DNA of 8,579 bases, from positions 1 to 8,579 of the forward strand of contig JAEXXW010000114.1 in NCBI GenBank assembly GCA_023405565.1. Direction: 5' to 3'. A program made the translations under genes and the position numbers. The first letter of the stretch is position 1; each line of letters begins with the position of its first letter. Below the pieces are notes generated by a model. The model ran no database searches, was not told the origin of the DNA, and worked only from the letters and a program-made list of their open reading frames with translations. The DNA is from Pseudomonadota bacterium (lineage in GTDB: Bacteria > Pseudomonadota > Alphaproteobacteria > Rhizobiales > Xanthobacteraceae). Shown piece by piece: positions 1 to 7,453 of the stretch.

Positions 1-639
1 GTCGTAAGTCATGTGATCGTAGATTTCATCCGACATCACGGCGACATCGGGGAATTGCTCAAGGCCCTTCACCAGGGTGTCGACTTCGCCTTTCGGCGTC
101 ACGCCCCCGGTGGGATTAGCCGGTGAATTGACGATCAGCAGGCGCGATTTCGGCGTCAGGAGCTTGAGTGTTTCTTCCGCGGAGAAGGCAAAGCCATTCT
201 CTTCGCGGATCGGCACCGGCACCGGGTTGGCGCCGGTGAACTCAATCATCGATCGATAGATCGGAAAACCGGGATCGGGATAGAGAATGTCCACGCCCGG
301 TTCGCCGAACATCAGGATCGCCATGAACATGGTCGGTTTGCCACCCGGCATGATCATCACATTGTCGGGCGAGACATCGACGGCAAATCGCTTGTGCAGA
401 TCGGCAGCGACCGCTTCGCGCAATGGCGGGATGCCGGTCGCCGGCGTGTAGCCATGATGACCGTCACGCAACGCCTTGATCGCTGCTTCGACGATGAAAT
501 CGGGTGTCCGGAAATCCGGCTGGCCGATGCCGAGATTGATGATGTCATGGCCCTGTGCGGCCAGCGCATTGGCTCTGGCCAGCACGGCGAAAGCATTCTC
601 TTCGCCAATCCTGTCAAATGCTGCGATGGTGCGAAGCAT
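1..639 (-). CDS. PLP-dependent class I/II aminotransferase, N-terminal part (cut by window edge)
   Basis: This is a cytoplasmic fold-type I aminotransferase that would move an amino group from an amino acid to a 2-oxo acid through pyridoxal phosphate. The frame stays open for 213 codons from the ATG at 639 to the left edge, so the C-terminal half, with the Schiff-base lysine, is outside the window. Visible family marks are GIGQPDF (37-43), GYTPATG (63-69), the PLP-phosphate loop region PGGKPT (98-103), YPDPGFPIY (120-128), NPTGG (175-179) and the cofactor-contacting SDEIYD (203-208). The start at 639 is preferred over an in-frame ATG at 645 because GGAG (650-647) sits 7 bases before 639 and only 1 base before 645. 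It most resembles AspC-like I-gamma aminotransferases; the exact substrate cannot be told. It lies 33 bases downstream of the channel gene on the same strand and may be co-transcribed with it. Confidence 0.93.
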   Translation of the reverse strand, partial: MLRTIAAFDRIGEENAFAVLARANALAAQGHDIINLGIGQPDFRTPDFIVEAAIKALRDGHHGYTPATGIPPLREAVAADLHKRFAVDVSPDNVMIMPGGKPTMFMAILMFGEPGVDILYPDPGFPIYRSMIEFTGANPVPVPIREENGFAFSAEETLKLLTPKSRLLIVNSPANPTGGVTPKGEVDTLVKGLEQFPDVAVMSDEIYDHMTYD

Positions 640-646
640 TGGCATT

Positions 647-650
647 CTCC
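647..650 (-). promoter_or_regulatory. Ribosome binding site deciding the aminotransferase start
   Basis: GGAG on the minus strand, 7 bases before the ATG at 639. It is too close to the upstream in-frame ATG at 645, so it favours a protein starting MLRTIAAF. Confidence 0.55.
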
Positions 651-672
651 GCTTTTCGTCTAGCGGCCGCCG

Positions 673-1134
673 TTACCGCGATAATTGTTCATTGGCACGG
701 CGATCAAAACGCGTGACCTGCACTTCAGCCATCCTCATCACTTCAAATATGATGGCGATGGACCAGCCGATCAGCAGCAGGCCATTGAGGGCCGCCATCG
801 GGCCAAAGAGTCTCTTGTCGGGAAAGGGTACCGCATCGCCATAGCCGAGTGCGGCATAATTTTCGAACGCGAATTCAAAGGGGCCGACGCCGGATTTTGC
901 GATCACGCGCGCATAGTCGTAAAACACGGCCCAGACCTCGATCTCGAGGTAATGCGCAATGGTGAGGACGATCATCGTCACCATCAGCAAAGCAGTTACG
1001 CGCATGAAAACATGAAGGTGATCGGTCCGCACCGCTGTGCCCTGGGTGGACACGACGATGATTCCGGTCATGACCGCATGAATGCCAAAATTCACAAAAC
1101 TGACGAGGGTACCGGCGAGCAATTGCTGAAACAT
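673..1134 (-). CDS. Small potassium-channel-like membrane protein (Ion_trans_2-type pore)
   Basis: This 153-residue integral membrane protein carries a K+ channel pore signature. Hydrophobic segments lie at about residues 5-28, 41-70 and 109-133. Between the last two are a pore helix and the filter, ENYAALGYGD (91-100), followed by a typical FxPxxRLxGPMxAxNGLLLxGW segment into the last helix (104-124). The family normally has TTLGYGD or TTVGYGD here; this copy has alanines at 94 and 95. The C-terminal tail (about 134-153) is short and charged, with no RCK/TrkA-N domain visible. The ATG at 1134 is chosen because AAGGG lies about 10 bases upstream and homologues as I recall them start at this hydrophobic stretch; a GTG at 1164 with AGGA upstream would add ten residues. 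The gene is divergent from the HlyC-like gene. Ion selectivity is not shown by the sequence. Confidence 0.82.
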   Translation of the reverse strand: MFQQLLAGTLVSFVNFGIHAVMTGIIVVSTQGTAVRTDHLHVFMRVTALLMVTMIVLTIAHYLEIEVWAVFYDYARVIAKSGVGPFEFAFENYAALGYGDAVPFPDKRLFGPMAALNGLLLIGWSIAIIFEVMRMAEVQVTRFDRRANEQLSR

Positions 1135-1244
1135 AGCGATGAGACCCTTTCCGCCCGCAGCCACCCCGATCCTGGGGCCGCTTTATTAACCAGGTCAATA
1201 GTGCCAGTTGCGGGGCATGGGCTCGGCATGCCACAAAGAGCATT

Positions 1245-2546
1245 ATGACGGTTTGGCTCGAACTCGCCATCGTCGTCGGGCTGACCTTGCTCAACGGCTT
1301 TTTCGCAATGGCGGAGCTGGCGATTGTGTCCTCACGGCGCATCCGCCTGCAACAAATGGCGGATGGGGGCAGCAGCGGCGCCACGCGCGCCTTGATGCTG
1401 GCGGAAAATCCTGGTCGCTTCCTGTCCGGTGTTCAGGTCGGCATCACGCTGATCGGAATTCTGTCAGGCGCCTATGGCGGCGCCACGCTGGGTGCCCGGC
1501 TGGGCGAGGTGCTGAACCGCTATCCCTTCTTTGCACCGCGCGGCGAAGAGATCGCATTCATTGTCGTTGTCATCGCGATTACGGCTCTGTCGGTGGTTGT
1601 CGGCGAGCTTGTCCCGAAGCGGATTGCGCTGCTGAAGCCCGAGCCCATCGCGGCGATGGTTGCCGGACCGCTGCAGATTCTCGTGATGATCGCGCGGCCA
1701 TTGGTCTGGTTCCTCGAAAACTCGACAGCGTTGCTGTTGAAACTGCTGCGCGTTCCACAGAAGCGATCCGATGGCGTCACCGAAGAAGAGGTGAAGATCG
1801 CCATTGCCGAAGGCACGGAAGCGGGCGTCATCGATGAGGTCGAAGAGGAGATGATCCACGGCGTGCTGGCGCTTGCGGATTCGTCGGTCGCCTCGGTCAT
1901 GGTGCCACGGCCGGACGTCTATTGGATCGATCTTGCCGACGACAAGGAAGTGATCGAGCGTGAGATTGCCGATTGCCCCTATTCACGCATCGTTGTCGCG
2001 CGCGAGGGCGATATCGGCCGTCCGCTTGGGGTTCTGCAGAAGAAAGATCTGGTCGCCGATCTGGTCGCGGGCCATGGTATCCGGGTCGAGGAGAGGTTGA
2101 TCGAGCCGGCCTTTGTTCCCGAGACGATGCCGGTGTTGCGCTTGCTCGAAACATTCAAGTTGACCCCGGTTCATATCGCATTCGTGGTGGATGAATATGG
2201 CGACTTCCTCGGTGTCGCCACCTTGAATGACGTGCTGGAAGGTATTGCCGGCGATCTTCGCGAAGAGCACGAGCAGCCGTCGGAAGATATCGTACGGCGA
2301 CCGGATGGCTCCTGGCTGGTGGACGGCCGTGCGCCGGTCAGCGACTTGATTGAAAAACTGAAGCTGCCGCAAGTGGACGGCGAATTCCACACCGCCGCCG
2401 GTTTTGCGCTGGAACGTCTCGCCCATATTCCGGTCGAGTGCGAGACCTTTGAAATTCCCGGCTGGCGGATCGAGGTGCTGGACATGGATGGCAAGCGCAT
2501 CGACAAGTTGCTGTTCATGCCGATGCCGCAAACGGCTGACGGATAA
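1245..2546 (+). CDS. CorC/HlyC-family membrane protein (DUF21, CBS pair, transporter-associated domain)
   Basis: This 433-residue inner-membrane protein belongs to the DUF21-CBS family (CorB/CorC, TlyC, YfjD; related to CNNM), members of which take part in Mg2+ or other divalent-cation export. The old label 'hemolysin' is historical. Residues 1-170 form the DUF21 membrane domain, with [10 protein letters not shown] (17-26), a glycine-rich hydrophobic stretch (62-80), a long helix (103-120) ending in GELVPKR (120-126), and a further hydrophobic segment (134-158). A soluble linker (177-210) leads to CBS 1 (about 216-275) and CBS 2 (about 285-340, including [20 protein letters not shown]). The C-terminal CorC_HlyC domain (about 352-427) has DGSWLVDGR and GEFHTAAGF. 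Length is complete for the family. The start at 1245 precedes the first helix directly; only a weak AAAGAG lies upstream. It is divergent from the channel gene and ends 56 bases before the dehydratase, with no evident functional link to it. Confidence 0.93.
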   Translation: MTVWLELAIVVGLTLLNGFFAMAELAIVSSRRIRLQQMADGGSSGATRALMLAENPGRFLSGVQVGITLIGILSGAYGGATLGARLGEVLNRYPFFAPRGEEIAFIVVVIAITALSVVVGELVPKRIALLKPEPIAAMVAGPLQILVMIARPLVWFLENSTALLLKLLRVPQKRSDGVTEEEVKIAIAEGTEAGVIDEVEEEMIHGVLALADSSVASVMVPRPDVYWIDLADDKEVIEREIADCPYSRIVVAREGDIGRPLGVLQKKDLVADLVAGHGIRVEERLIEPAFVPETMPVLRLLETFKLTPVHIAFVVDEYGDFLGVATLNDVLEGIAGDLREEHEQPSEDIVRRPDGSWLVDGRAPVSDLIEKLKLPQVDGEFHTAAGFALERLAHIPVECETFEIPGWRIEVLDMDGKRIDKLLFMPMPQTADG

Positions 2547-2602
2547 GGGAACCGCAGCCGTCTCATTGTCGTTATCCATTTTACGTCGCCGGGACATGGA
2601 TC

Positions 2603-4411
2603 ATGACAAAGACGACAAGACAGGCGAAGCCGGCCCGGATGCTCCGTTCGCCGCTGTGGTTTGACAATCCGGACAATCCCGGCATGACCGCGCTCTATCT
2701 GGAGCGCTATCTCAATTATGGTTTGACACTCGACGAACTCGCTTCGGGCAAACCCATCATCGGTATCGCGCAAACCGGCAGCGATCTCGCGCCATGCAAT
2801 CGGCATCATATTGAACTGGCCAGGCGTGTCCGGGATGGCATTCGTGATGCCGGGGGTGTCGCCTTCGAATTTCCGTGCCATCCGATTCAGGAGACGGGCA
2901 AACGGCCGACGGCCGCGCTCGATCGCAATCTGTCCTATCTCAGCCTTGTCGAAGTGCTTTACGGCTACCCGCTTGACGGTGTTGTGCTGACGACCGGCTG
3001 CGACAAGACGACGCCAGCCTGTCTCATGGCGGCAGCGACGGTGAATATTCCCGCCATCGTCTTGTCCGGCGGACCGATGTTGAATGGCTGGTGGAACGGC
3101 GAACGGTCCGGCTCCGGCACCGTGATCTGGCAGGCCCGCAAGGATCTGGCCGCCGAGAAGATCGACTACAAGGAATTCCTCGCCATTGTCGCATCATCGG
3201 CGCCGTCGATCGGCCATTGCAACACAATGGGCACCGCTTCGACGATGAATGCACTGGCCGAGGCCCTCGGCATGTCGCTACCGGGCTGCGCGGCGATCCC
3301 CGCTCCGTATCGGGAGCGCGCGCAGATGGCATATGAAACTGGATTGCGCGTCGTCGAAATCGTGCATGAGGATCTAAAGCCATCCGACATTCTGACGCGT
3401 GAAGCATTCGAAAATGCCATCGTCGCCTGTTCGGCGATCGGTGGTTCAACCAATGCGCCGATACACATCACGGCTATCGGGCGACATATCGGTGTCGATG
3501 TTTCGATCGATGACTGGGAGAAGGTCGGCTTCGATGTGCCGTTGCTCGTCAACATGCAGCCGGCGGGCAAATATCTTGGCGAGGAATATTATCGTGCTGG
3601 CGGATTGCCCGCGGTGATGCATGAGCTGCTTAAGGCCGGGCGCATCCATGGCGATGCAAGGACCATCAACGGCAGGACGATTGCCGAAAATGTCCGCCAT
3701 ACGACATCAAATGATGCCGATATCATCCGGCCCTACGACAAGCCGCTGAAAAAGAAAGCCGGCTTTCGTGTGCTGAGTGGCAACCTGTTCGCTTCGGCGA
3801 TCATGAAAACGAGCGTGATTTCGGATGACTTCCGACATCGCTACCTCTCCAATCCGGATGACCCGGACGCTTTCGAAGGCCGCGCGGTGGTGTTCGATGG
3901 GCCGGAGGATTATCACGCGCGCATTGACGATCCGTCGCTCAAAATTGACGAGAACACATTGTTGTTTATTCGCGGAGTCGGTCCGATCGGTTATCCGGGC
4001 TCAGCCGAGGTCGTGAACATGCAACCTCCAGCGGCGCTGATCAAACGCGGTATCGAAGCGCTTCCCTGTATTGGCGATGGGCGGCAGTCGGGCACATCTG
4101 GCTCACCCTCGATCCTGAATGCCTCGCCGGAAGCTGCGGCGGGCGGCGGCTTGGCCTTGCTGCGGACGGGCGATCGCGTGCGCATTGATCTGCGCAAGGG
4201 AACGGCCGACATGCTGGTGCCAAGAGATGAGCTCGATCGCCGTCGGGTGACGCTGGATGAGGCGGGCGGTTTTGCAGTGCCGAAAAGCCAGACGCCATGG
4301 CAGGAGATTTATCGCAACCTCGTCGACCAGATGGCGGAAGGACAACTGCTGCGCGGCGCCGACCGCTATCAGCGTGTGGCGCAAACGAGCATCCCCAGGG
4401 ACAATCATTGA
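2603..4411 (+). CDS. IlvD/Edd-family sugar-acid dehydratase, D-xylonate dehydratase (XylD)-like
   Basis: This 602-residue cytoplasmic [2Fe-2S], Mg2+-dependent dehydratase would convert an aldonic acid to its 2-keto-3-deoxy acid. The whole length aligns from memory with Caulobacter crescentus Xyl[48 protein letters not shown] and [19 protein letters not shown] are shared or nearly so. The cluster cysteines are C65 (in APCN), C133 (in TGCDKTTP) and C206 (in [11 protein letters not shown]). K135 is the expected carbamylated metal ligand, and the serines around 496-501 match the catalytic loop. The family is distinct from biosynthetic IlvD by its pentonate-dehydratase signature. D-xylonate is the best single guess, but L-arabonate, D-gluconate or other sugar acids are possible. 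The start at 2603 gives an N-terminus of normal length; the Shine-Dalgarno is weak. The C-terminus ends PRDNH, as in homologues. It is the catabolic anchor of the window, followed 164 bases later by a TRAP binding protein. Confidence 0.93.
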   Translation: MTKTTRQAKPARMLRSPLWFDNPDNPGMTALYLERYLNYGLTLDELASGKPIIGIAQTGSDLAPCNRHHIELARRVRDGIRDAGGVAFEFPCHPIQETGKRPTAALDRNLSYLSLVEVLYGYPLDGVVLTTGCDKTTPACLMAAATVNIPAIVLSGGPMLNGWWNGERSGSGTVIWQARKDLAAEKIDYKEFLAIVASSAPSIGHCNTMGTASTMNALAEALGMSLPGCAAIPAPYRERAQMAYETGLRVVEIVHEDLKPSDILTREAFENAIVACSAIGGSTNAPIHITAIGRHIGVDVSIDDWEKVGFDVPLLVNMQPAGKYLGEEYYRAGGLPAVMHELLKAGRIHGDARTINGRTIAENVRHTTSNDADIIRPYDKPLKKKAGFRVLSGNLFASAIMKTSVISDDFRHRYLSNPDDPDAFEGRAVVFDGPEDYHARIDDPSLKIDENTLLFIRGVGPIGYPGSAEVVNMQPPAALIKRGIEALPCIGDGRQSGTSGSPSILNASPEAAAGGGLALLRTGDRVRIDLRKGTADMLVPRDELDRRRVTLDEAGGFAVPKSQTPWQEIYRNLVDQMAEGQLLRGADRYQRVAQTSIPRDNH

Positions 4412-4560
4412 CCTTATTCGAGAAAATTCGGCTCAATTTGCTTGTCACCTTCAGTAACGACGCAATAGGCTACGGTGCTCTGTAACCACTCTCGTTTGAT
4501 GCAACCGCCCGCCGTATCCGATGTCTTCCTTACAGAAAAATAAAGCCACGAACGGCCGTT

Positions 4561-4566
4561 GGGAGG
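4561..4566 (+). promoter_or_regulatory. Strong Shine-Dalgarno sequence for the TRAP binding protein
   Basis: GGGAGG lies 6 bases before a GTG (4573) and 9 bases before the adjacent in-frame ATG (4576). It fixes translation to this pair of codons but does not decide between them. It is the best ribosome binding site in the window. Confidence 0.65.
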
Positions 4567-4575
4567 ACTAGCGTG

Positions 4576-5652
4576 ATGCATCGCTTCTTCCGCCATTTGC
4601 TGGCAGCCGCCGTTTTGATTTGCGCCGGCGCACATAGCGGAGGGGTTGCGGCGCAAGAAATCATACAACTGCGCATTGCGTCCGGTCACACGCCGCTCGC
4701 AACCTACGTCTATCTGATGCAGAATTTTTTCGTGCCGGAAGTCGCAAGACGTGTTGCGGCGCGAACGGAATACCGGGTGGAATTCACCGAAGGCTATGGC
4801 GGCACGATGGTGAAAACGGCCGATACGCTGGAAGGCGTGAAGGCCGGCATCATCGACATCGGCGGTTATTGCTTCTGCTTTGAGCCATCGAATCTGCCGT
4901 TGCATGCCTTTCAGGTCATGTTGCCATTCGGCAATATGAATCCCGTCACCAGCCTCAAGATCGCTCGCGACGTCTATAACGAAGTGCCGTTCATGACGAC
5001 GGTGTTCGAGACCAAATACAAGCAGAAGCTGATCGCGCTGATGGCCGACAACGGCTACAATCTCGCGACCAATTTCGAATGGAACAGCCTGAGCGATCTG
5101 AAGGGCCGCAAGCTTGCAGGTGGCGGTCTTAATCTGAAATGGGTTGAGTCTGTCGGAGCGGTTCCAATTCTGTCGTCATTGCGCGATGCTTATGCAGCCA
5201 TGCAATCCGGCGCCTATAGCGGCTGGATCATCCATCCGTCCGGCTGGCTGAATTACAAGCTGTTCGAAGTCGGCAAGGTCTATACCGAAGTCGGCTTCGG
5301 TTCGGTGACGTGGCATGGGCTGACAATCAACAAGGCACGCTTCGACAAGCTGCCGAAAGAGGTGCAGGACATTATCCTGGAGGTCGGTCGCGAATACGAA
5401 GCGATGAGCGGGTCCGTGAATGCCGCAAATTATCGCAAACAGATCGATGAACTGAAGGCGCATGGCGTGAAAGTCCGCATATTGCCGGATGCGGTACGGG
5501 CTGAATGGGCCAAGTCACTCGCGCAATGGCCAAAGGAAATGGCCAAGGAGCTGGATGCGCAAGGGCTGCCGGCGTCGCAGGTGCTGGAAGCGGCTCTGAC
5601 AGCGGCAGAACGAGCGGGCCACAAATGGCCCGTGCGTTACGCCGTGAAGTGA
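4576..5652 (+). CDS. TRAP transporter substrate-binding protein, DctP family (orphan)
   Basis: This 358-residue periplasmic protein would capture a solute for a tripartite ATP-independent (TRAP) transporter. Residues 1-26 are a Sec signal peptide (RH, a hydrophobic core LLAAAVLICAGA, likely cleavage after VAA). DctP-type marks are the EGYGGTMVKTADTLEGVKAGIIDIG stretch (residues 72-96), LSDLKGRK (172-179), the ESVGAVPI segment (191-198), the DAYAAMQSGAYSGWI region (204-218), and GLTINKARFDKLPKEVQDII (248-267). The usual DLKGxKxR motif reads DLKGRKLA here, so the conserved carboxylate-binding arginine is alanine (A181). C99 and C101 (YCFCFEP) are unusual. Neither DctQ nor DctM is encoded nearby, so it must use a transporter encoded elsewhere or serve another role. 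Its position between two catabolic enzymes suggests the ligand feeds their pathway. Start at ATG 4576 is preferred; GTG 4573 is the alternative. Confidence 0.9.
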   Translation: MHRFFRHLLAAAVLICAGAHSGGVAAQEIIQLRIASGHTPLATYVYLMQNFFVPEVARRVAARTEYRVEFTEGYGGTMVKTADTLEGVKAGIIDIGGYCFCFEPSNLPLHAFQVMLPFGNMNPVTSLKIARDVYNEVPFMTTVFETKYKQKLIALMADNGYNLATNFEWNSLSDLKGRKLAGGGLNLKWVESVGAVPILSSLRDAYAAMQSGAYSGWIIHPSGWLNYKLFEVGKVYTEVGFGSVTWHGLTINKARFDKLPKEVQDIILEVGREYEAMSGSVNAANYRKQIDELKAHGVKVRILPDAVRAEWAKSLAQWPKEMAKELDAQGLPASQVLEAALTAAERAGHKWPVRYAVK

Positions 5653-5656
5653 TGCC

Positions 5657-5672
5657 GCGCATCCAGATGCGC
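5657..5672 (+). terminator. Possible weak hairpin terminator after the TRAP binding protein
   Basis: GCGCATC-CA-GATGCGC is a perfect inverted repeat, effectively a 6-bp stem with a 4-base loop, starting 5 bases after the stop codon. Only a short ATTT follows instead of a T run, so strong intrinsic termination is doubtful; it may instead be a 3'-end stabilising hairpin. It coincides with the switch to the next gene cluster. Confidence 0.3.
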
Positions 5673-5749
5673 ATTTGAAGCGGCGGCGATGGGGGCCTGC
5701 GCACCGATGGAAGCCGGTGGGGTAATCGCCAGCATTCCTCTGACGCCTC

Positions 5750-5761
5750 TCGCAATTGCGA
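5750..5761 (+). promoter_or_regulatory. 12-bp perfect palindrome in the intergenic region, possible operator
   Basis: TCGCAATTGCGA is a perfect 12-bp palindrome in the 278-base gap between the TRAP binding protein and the lyase-family gene. No transcription-factor family is recognised from it and no regulator gene is in the window. A 12-bp palindrome occurs by chance about once per 4 kb, so this is only a candidate. Confidence 0.2.
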
Positions 5762-5795
5762 AGACCGCGACAAATCACAGCACAATCCGGCGCAA

Positions 5796-5836
5796 GGCGC
5801 ATGTTAGTCTGCGGCATTCCTCGATGCGGCGCATGT
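5796..5836 (+). repeat. Pair of 9-bp direct repeats GGCGCATGT
   Basis: GGCGCATGT occurs at 5796-5804 and 5828-5836, 32 bases apart start to start, close to three helical turns, and upstream of the lyase-family gene. Chance is a realistic explanation in GC-rich DNA of this length. Listed because the spacing would suit a regulator binding one face of the helix. Confidence 0.2.
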
Positions 5837-5930
5837 CTGGCCTGCCTGCCGTGAATGCAGTTCCTTCGCGGGTCTTGCTATGAAAGCAATGTGGAGCCGC
5901 CCAACGCCTGTTCCGTCACCGGATTATCTG

Positions 5931-6773
5931 ATGCCCAGCATTGCCGAAAAACGTCATACATTTCGCCTTCTGCATGAAACCGGCTGCTTCGTCATTCCCA
6001 ACCCTTGGGATGTCGGCAGCGCCCGCTATCTGCAGCATCTCGGTTTCAAGGCGCTGGCAACCACCAGCCTCGGTTATGCCTATGTGGCGGGTTATGCTGA
6101 TGGCGAAGTTCCGCTTGGACTGATGCTGGATCACATCGCCGAAATCGTCGAGGTGAGCGATGTGCCGGTCAATGCCGATTTTGAGGGCGGTTACGCGCAT
6201 GATCCGGAAGGCGTCGCTGAAAATGTGACGGCGTGTGTCGGTACCGGTGTTGCCGGTCTGTCGATCGAGGATTCGACCGGTGACAAGGCGGTTCCGCTCT
6301 ATCCCTTCGAGCAAGCCCTGGCCCGCATCAGGGCCGCCCGCGACGCGATCGACAAAACAGGTCAGGACGTCATGCTCACGGCGCGGACCGAAGGCTTCAT
6401 TCGCGGGCGGCCGGACATGGACGAAACCATACGCCGGCTGAGAGCCTTCGCCGATGCAGGAGCCGATTGTCTTTACGCGCCCGGCATCAAGTCGCGCGAG
6501 GAGATCAAGGCCGTGGTCGATGGCGTGGCGCCGAAGCCGGTGAATGTCCTGATTGGCTGGCCGAGCAACCTCAGTGTACAGGAGGTGGGCGCTCTGGGCG
6601 CAAGACGCATCAGCGTCGGCGGATCGCTCGCGCGGTCCGCGTGGGGTGGTTTCATCCGGGCGGCACGGCAGATTGCCAATGGCGGCAGCTTCGGTGGTTT
6701 CGCCGATGCCACGCCGGCGGCCGACCTGAATGCCTTTTTCAAGGAAGACCGAAAGAAGCGATCAAAGGAATGA
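5931..6773 (+). CDS. Isocitrate lyase/phosphoenolpyruvate mutase family protein
   Basis: This 280-residue cytoplasmic (beta/alpha)8-barrel enzyme belongs to the superfamily that makes or breaks C-C or C-P bonds next to a carboxylate using Mg2+. Marks in order are the opening AEKRHTFRLLHETGCFVIPNPWDVGSAR stretch (residues 5-32), ATTSLGYAY (43-51), the metal-site strand NADFEGGYAHDPEGVAENV (81-99), SIEDS (111-115), LTARTEGF (149-156), ADAGADCLYAPG (174-185) and RISVGGSLAR (226-235). The KKCGH-type catalytic loop of isocitrate and 2-methylisocitrate lyases is absent: the corresponding stretch reads EDSTGDKAVPLYPFEQA. It is therefore probably not either lyase; oxaloacetate decarboxylase or hydrolase-like or PEP-mutase-like chemistry is possible. 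The start at 5931 matches where homologues begin; an upstream in-frame ATG at 5880 would add a 17-residue proline-rich extension without a good Shine-Dalgarno. It overlaps the GNAT gene by four bases. Confidence 0.88.
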   Translation: MPSIAEKRHTFRLLHETGCFVIPNPWDVGSARYLQHLGFKALATTSLGYAYVAGYADGEVPLGLMLDHIAEIVEVSDVPVNADFEGGYAHDPEGVAENVTACVGTGVAGLSIEDSTGDKAVPLYPFEQALARIRAARDAIDKTGQDVMLTARTEGFIRGRPDMDETIRRLRAFADAGADCLYAPGIKSREEIKAVVDGVAPKPVNVLIGWPSNLSVQEVGALGARRISVGGSLARSAWGGFIRAARQIANGGSFGGFADATPAADLNAFFKEDRKKRSKE

Positions 6774-7435
6774 GCAAGCGGCTTGATTTCAGGCCGACCG
6801 TTCGTCCGGGCGATGTCAGGCTCGTGGGCCGATACGGCAGCGTTGTGAAGCTCGATCCGATACAGCATGGCGGGTCGATCTGGAACGAGGTGAGGGATTA
6901 TTCCGATCTCTGGGCCTACTTGCCCTATGGCCCCTTTCCGAGTGGTGAGGTTTTTGTCGACTGGCTTGCCGAGCGCGCAGCGTTGAACGATCCGTATGTT
7001 TACGCGATCCTGGATCCGGCATGCAGTGCGCTTGGCGTTGCCGCGCTGATGAATATCCATCCGGATATGGGCGTGATCGAAGTCGGGCACATCGTCTATA
7101 CACCGGCCTTGCAGCGCACGCGGATCGGCACCGAAGCGCAATATCTGTTCGCATCCTATGCCTTCGACACGCTGGGCTATCGCCGCTACGAATGGAAATG
7201 CAATGCGTTGAACAACGCATCGCGTTCAGCCGCTCAGCGCTACGGGTTTTCGTTCGAAGGCATTTTCCGGCAGCACATGGTGGTCAAGGGCCGCAACCGC
7301 GATACGGCGTGGTTCTCGATCATCGATCGCGAATGGCCCGTGCGAAAAGCGGCGTTCGAACGGTGGCTCTCGCCCGATAATTTCGATGCTCAAGGTCACC
7401 AAAAAGCGCGATTGTCGGATTTGATGGCGGACTGA
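6770..7435 (+). CDS. GNAT-family N-acetyltransferase (RimJ/RimL-like, Acetyltransf_3)
   Basis: This 221-residue cytoplasmic protein would transfer an acetyl group from acetyl-CoA to an amine. The beta4/alpha3 cofactor region is visible as EVGHIVYTPALQRTRIGTEA (104-123), where QRTRIGTEA takes the place of the R/Q-x-x-G-x-G/A pyrophosphate loop. The RimJ/RimL-type C-terminal half follows: LGYRRYEWKCNALNNASRSA (135-154), then AQRYGFSFEGIFRQHMVVKG (155-174) and DTAWFSI (178-184). The N-terminal segment with WAYLPYGPF (48-56) is typical of a common uncharacterised subgroup related to ribosomal-protein acetyltransferases; the real acceptor is unknown. The ATG at 6770 shares bases with the TGA of the lyase-family gene (ATGA). 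AAAGGA abuts the ATG with no spacer, so translation is probably coupled. The frame is open further upstream, from 6467, but that stretch is the shadow of the preceding gene. It ends 18 bases before the dehydrogenase start. Confidence 0.9.
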   Translation: MSKRLDFRPTVRPGDVRLVGRYGSVVKLDPIQHGGSIWNEVRDYSDLWAYLPYGPFPSGEVFVDWLAERAALNDPYVYAILDPACSALGVAALMNIHPDMGVIEVGHIVYTPALQRTRIGTEAQYLFASYAFDTLGYRRYEWKCNALNNASRSAAQRYGFSFEGIFRQHMVVKGRNRDTAWFSIIDREWPVRKAAFERWLSPDNFDAQGHQKARLSDLMAD

Positions 7436-7453
7436 TTGCAGGGATCGCATCGT

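Noticed and set aside
1170..1198. TTGACC on the minus strand (1198-1193) as -35 of a promoter for the channel gene
   Set aside because: No -10-like hexamer is found at 16-18 bases; the AT-rich TTAATAAA lies too close.
685..1248. Long plus-strand open frame opposite the channel gene
   Set aside because: It is the antisense shadow of the channel gene, with a His/Asp-rich composition and no recognisable domain.
2541..2577. GGATAA...TTATCC inverted repeat between the HlyC-like gene and the dehydratase, as a terminator
   Set aside because: The stem is only 6 bp, AT-rich, with a 25-base loop and no clear T run; chance is likely.
1983..2881. Long minus-strand open frames opposite the HlyC-like and dehydratase genes
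   Set aside because: They lie antisense to strongly supported genes and show composition typical of shadow frames in GC-rich DNA.
4442..4471. TTGTCA-N18-TAGGCT as a promoter for the TRAP binding protein
   Set aside because: The -10 match is only three of six and the spacing is 18; the -35-like hexamer alone is not enough in this GC-rich genome.
4551..4560. AACGGCCGTT palindrome just before the Shine-Dalgarno of the TRAP gene, as an operator
   Set aside because: A 10-bp palindrome is common by chance and nothing else supports it.
4412..4575. A small gene between the dehydratase and the TRAP binding protein
   Set aside because: Short open frames here only continue from shadow frames of the dehydratase and have neither a start with a ribosome binding site nor a recognisable product.
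5880..5930. N-terminal extension of the lyase-family protein from the ATG at 5880
   Set aside because: The 17 extra residues match nothing in the family, there is no good Shine-Dalgarno, and homologues start at the MPSIAEK-like position (5931). Kept as an alternative start only.
6467..6769. An upstream in-frame extension of the GNAT, giving a 322-residue protein
   Set aside because: The first 101 residues are an out-of-frame reading of the lyase-family gene, rich in Arg, Gly and Trp with no domain sense; the GNAT homology begins right after the ATG at 6770.
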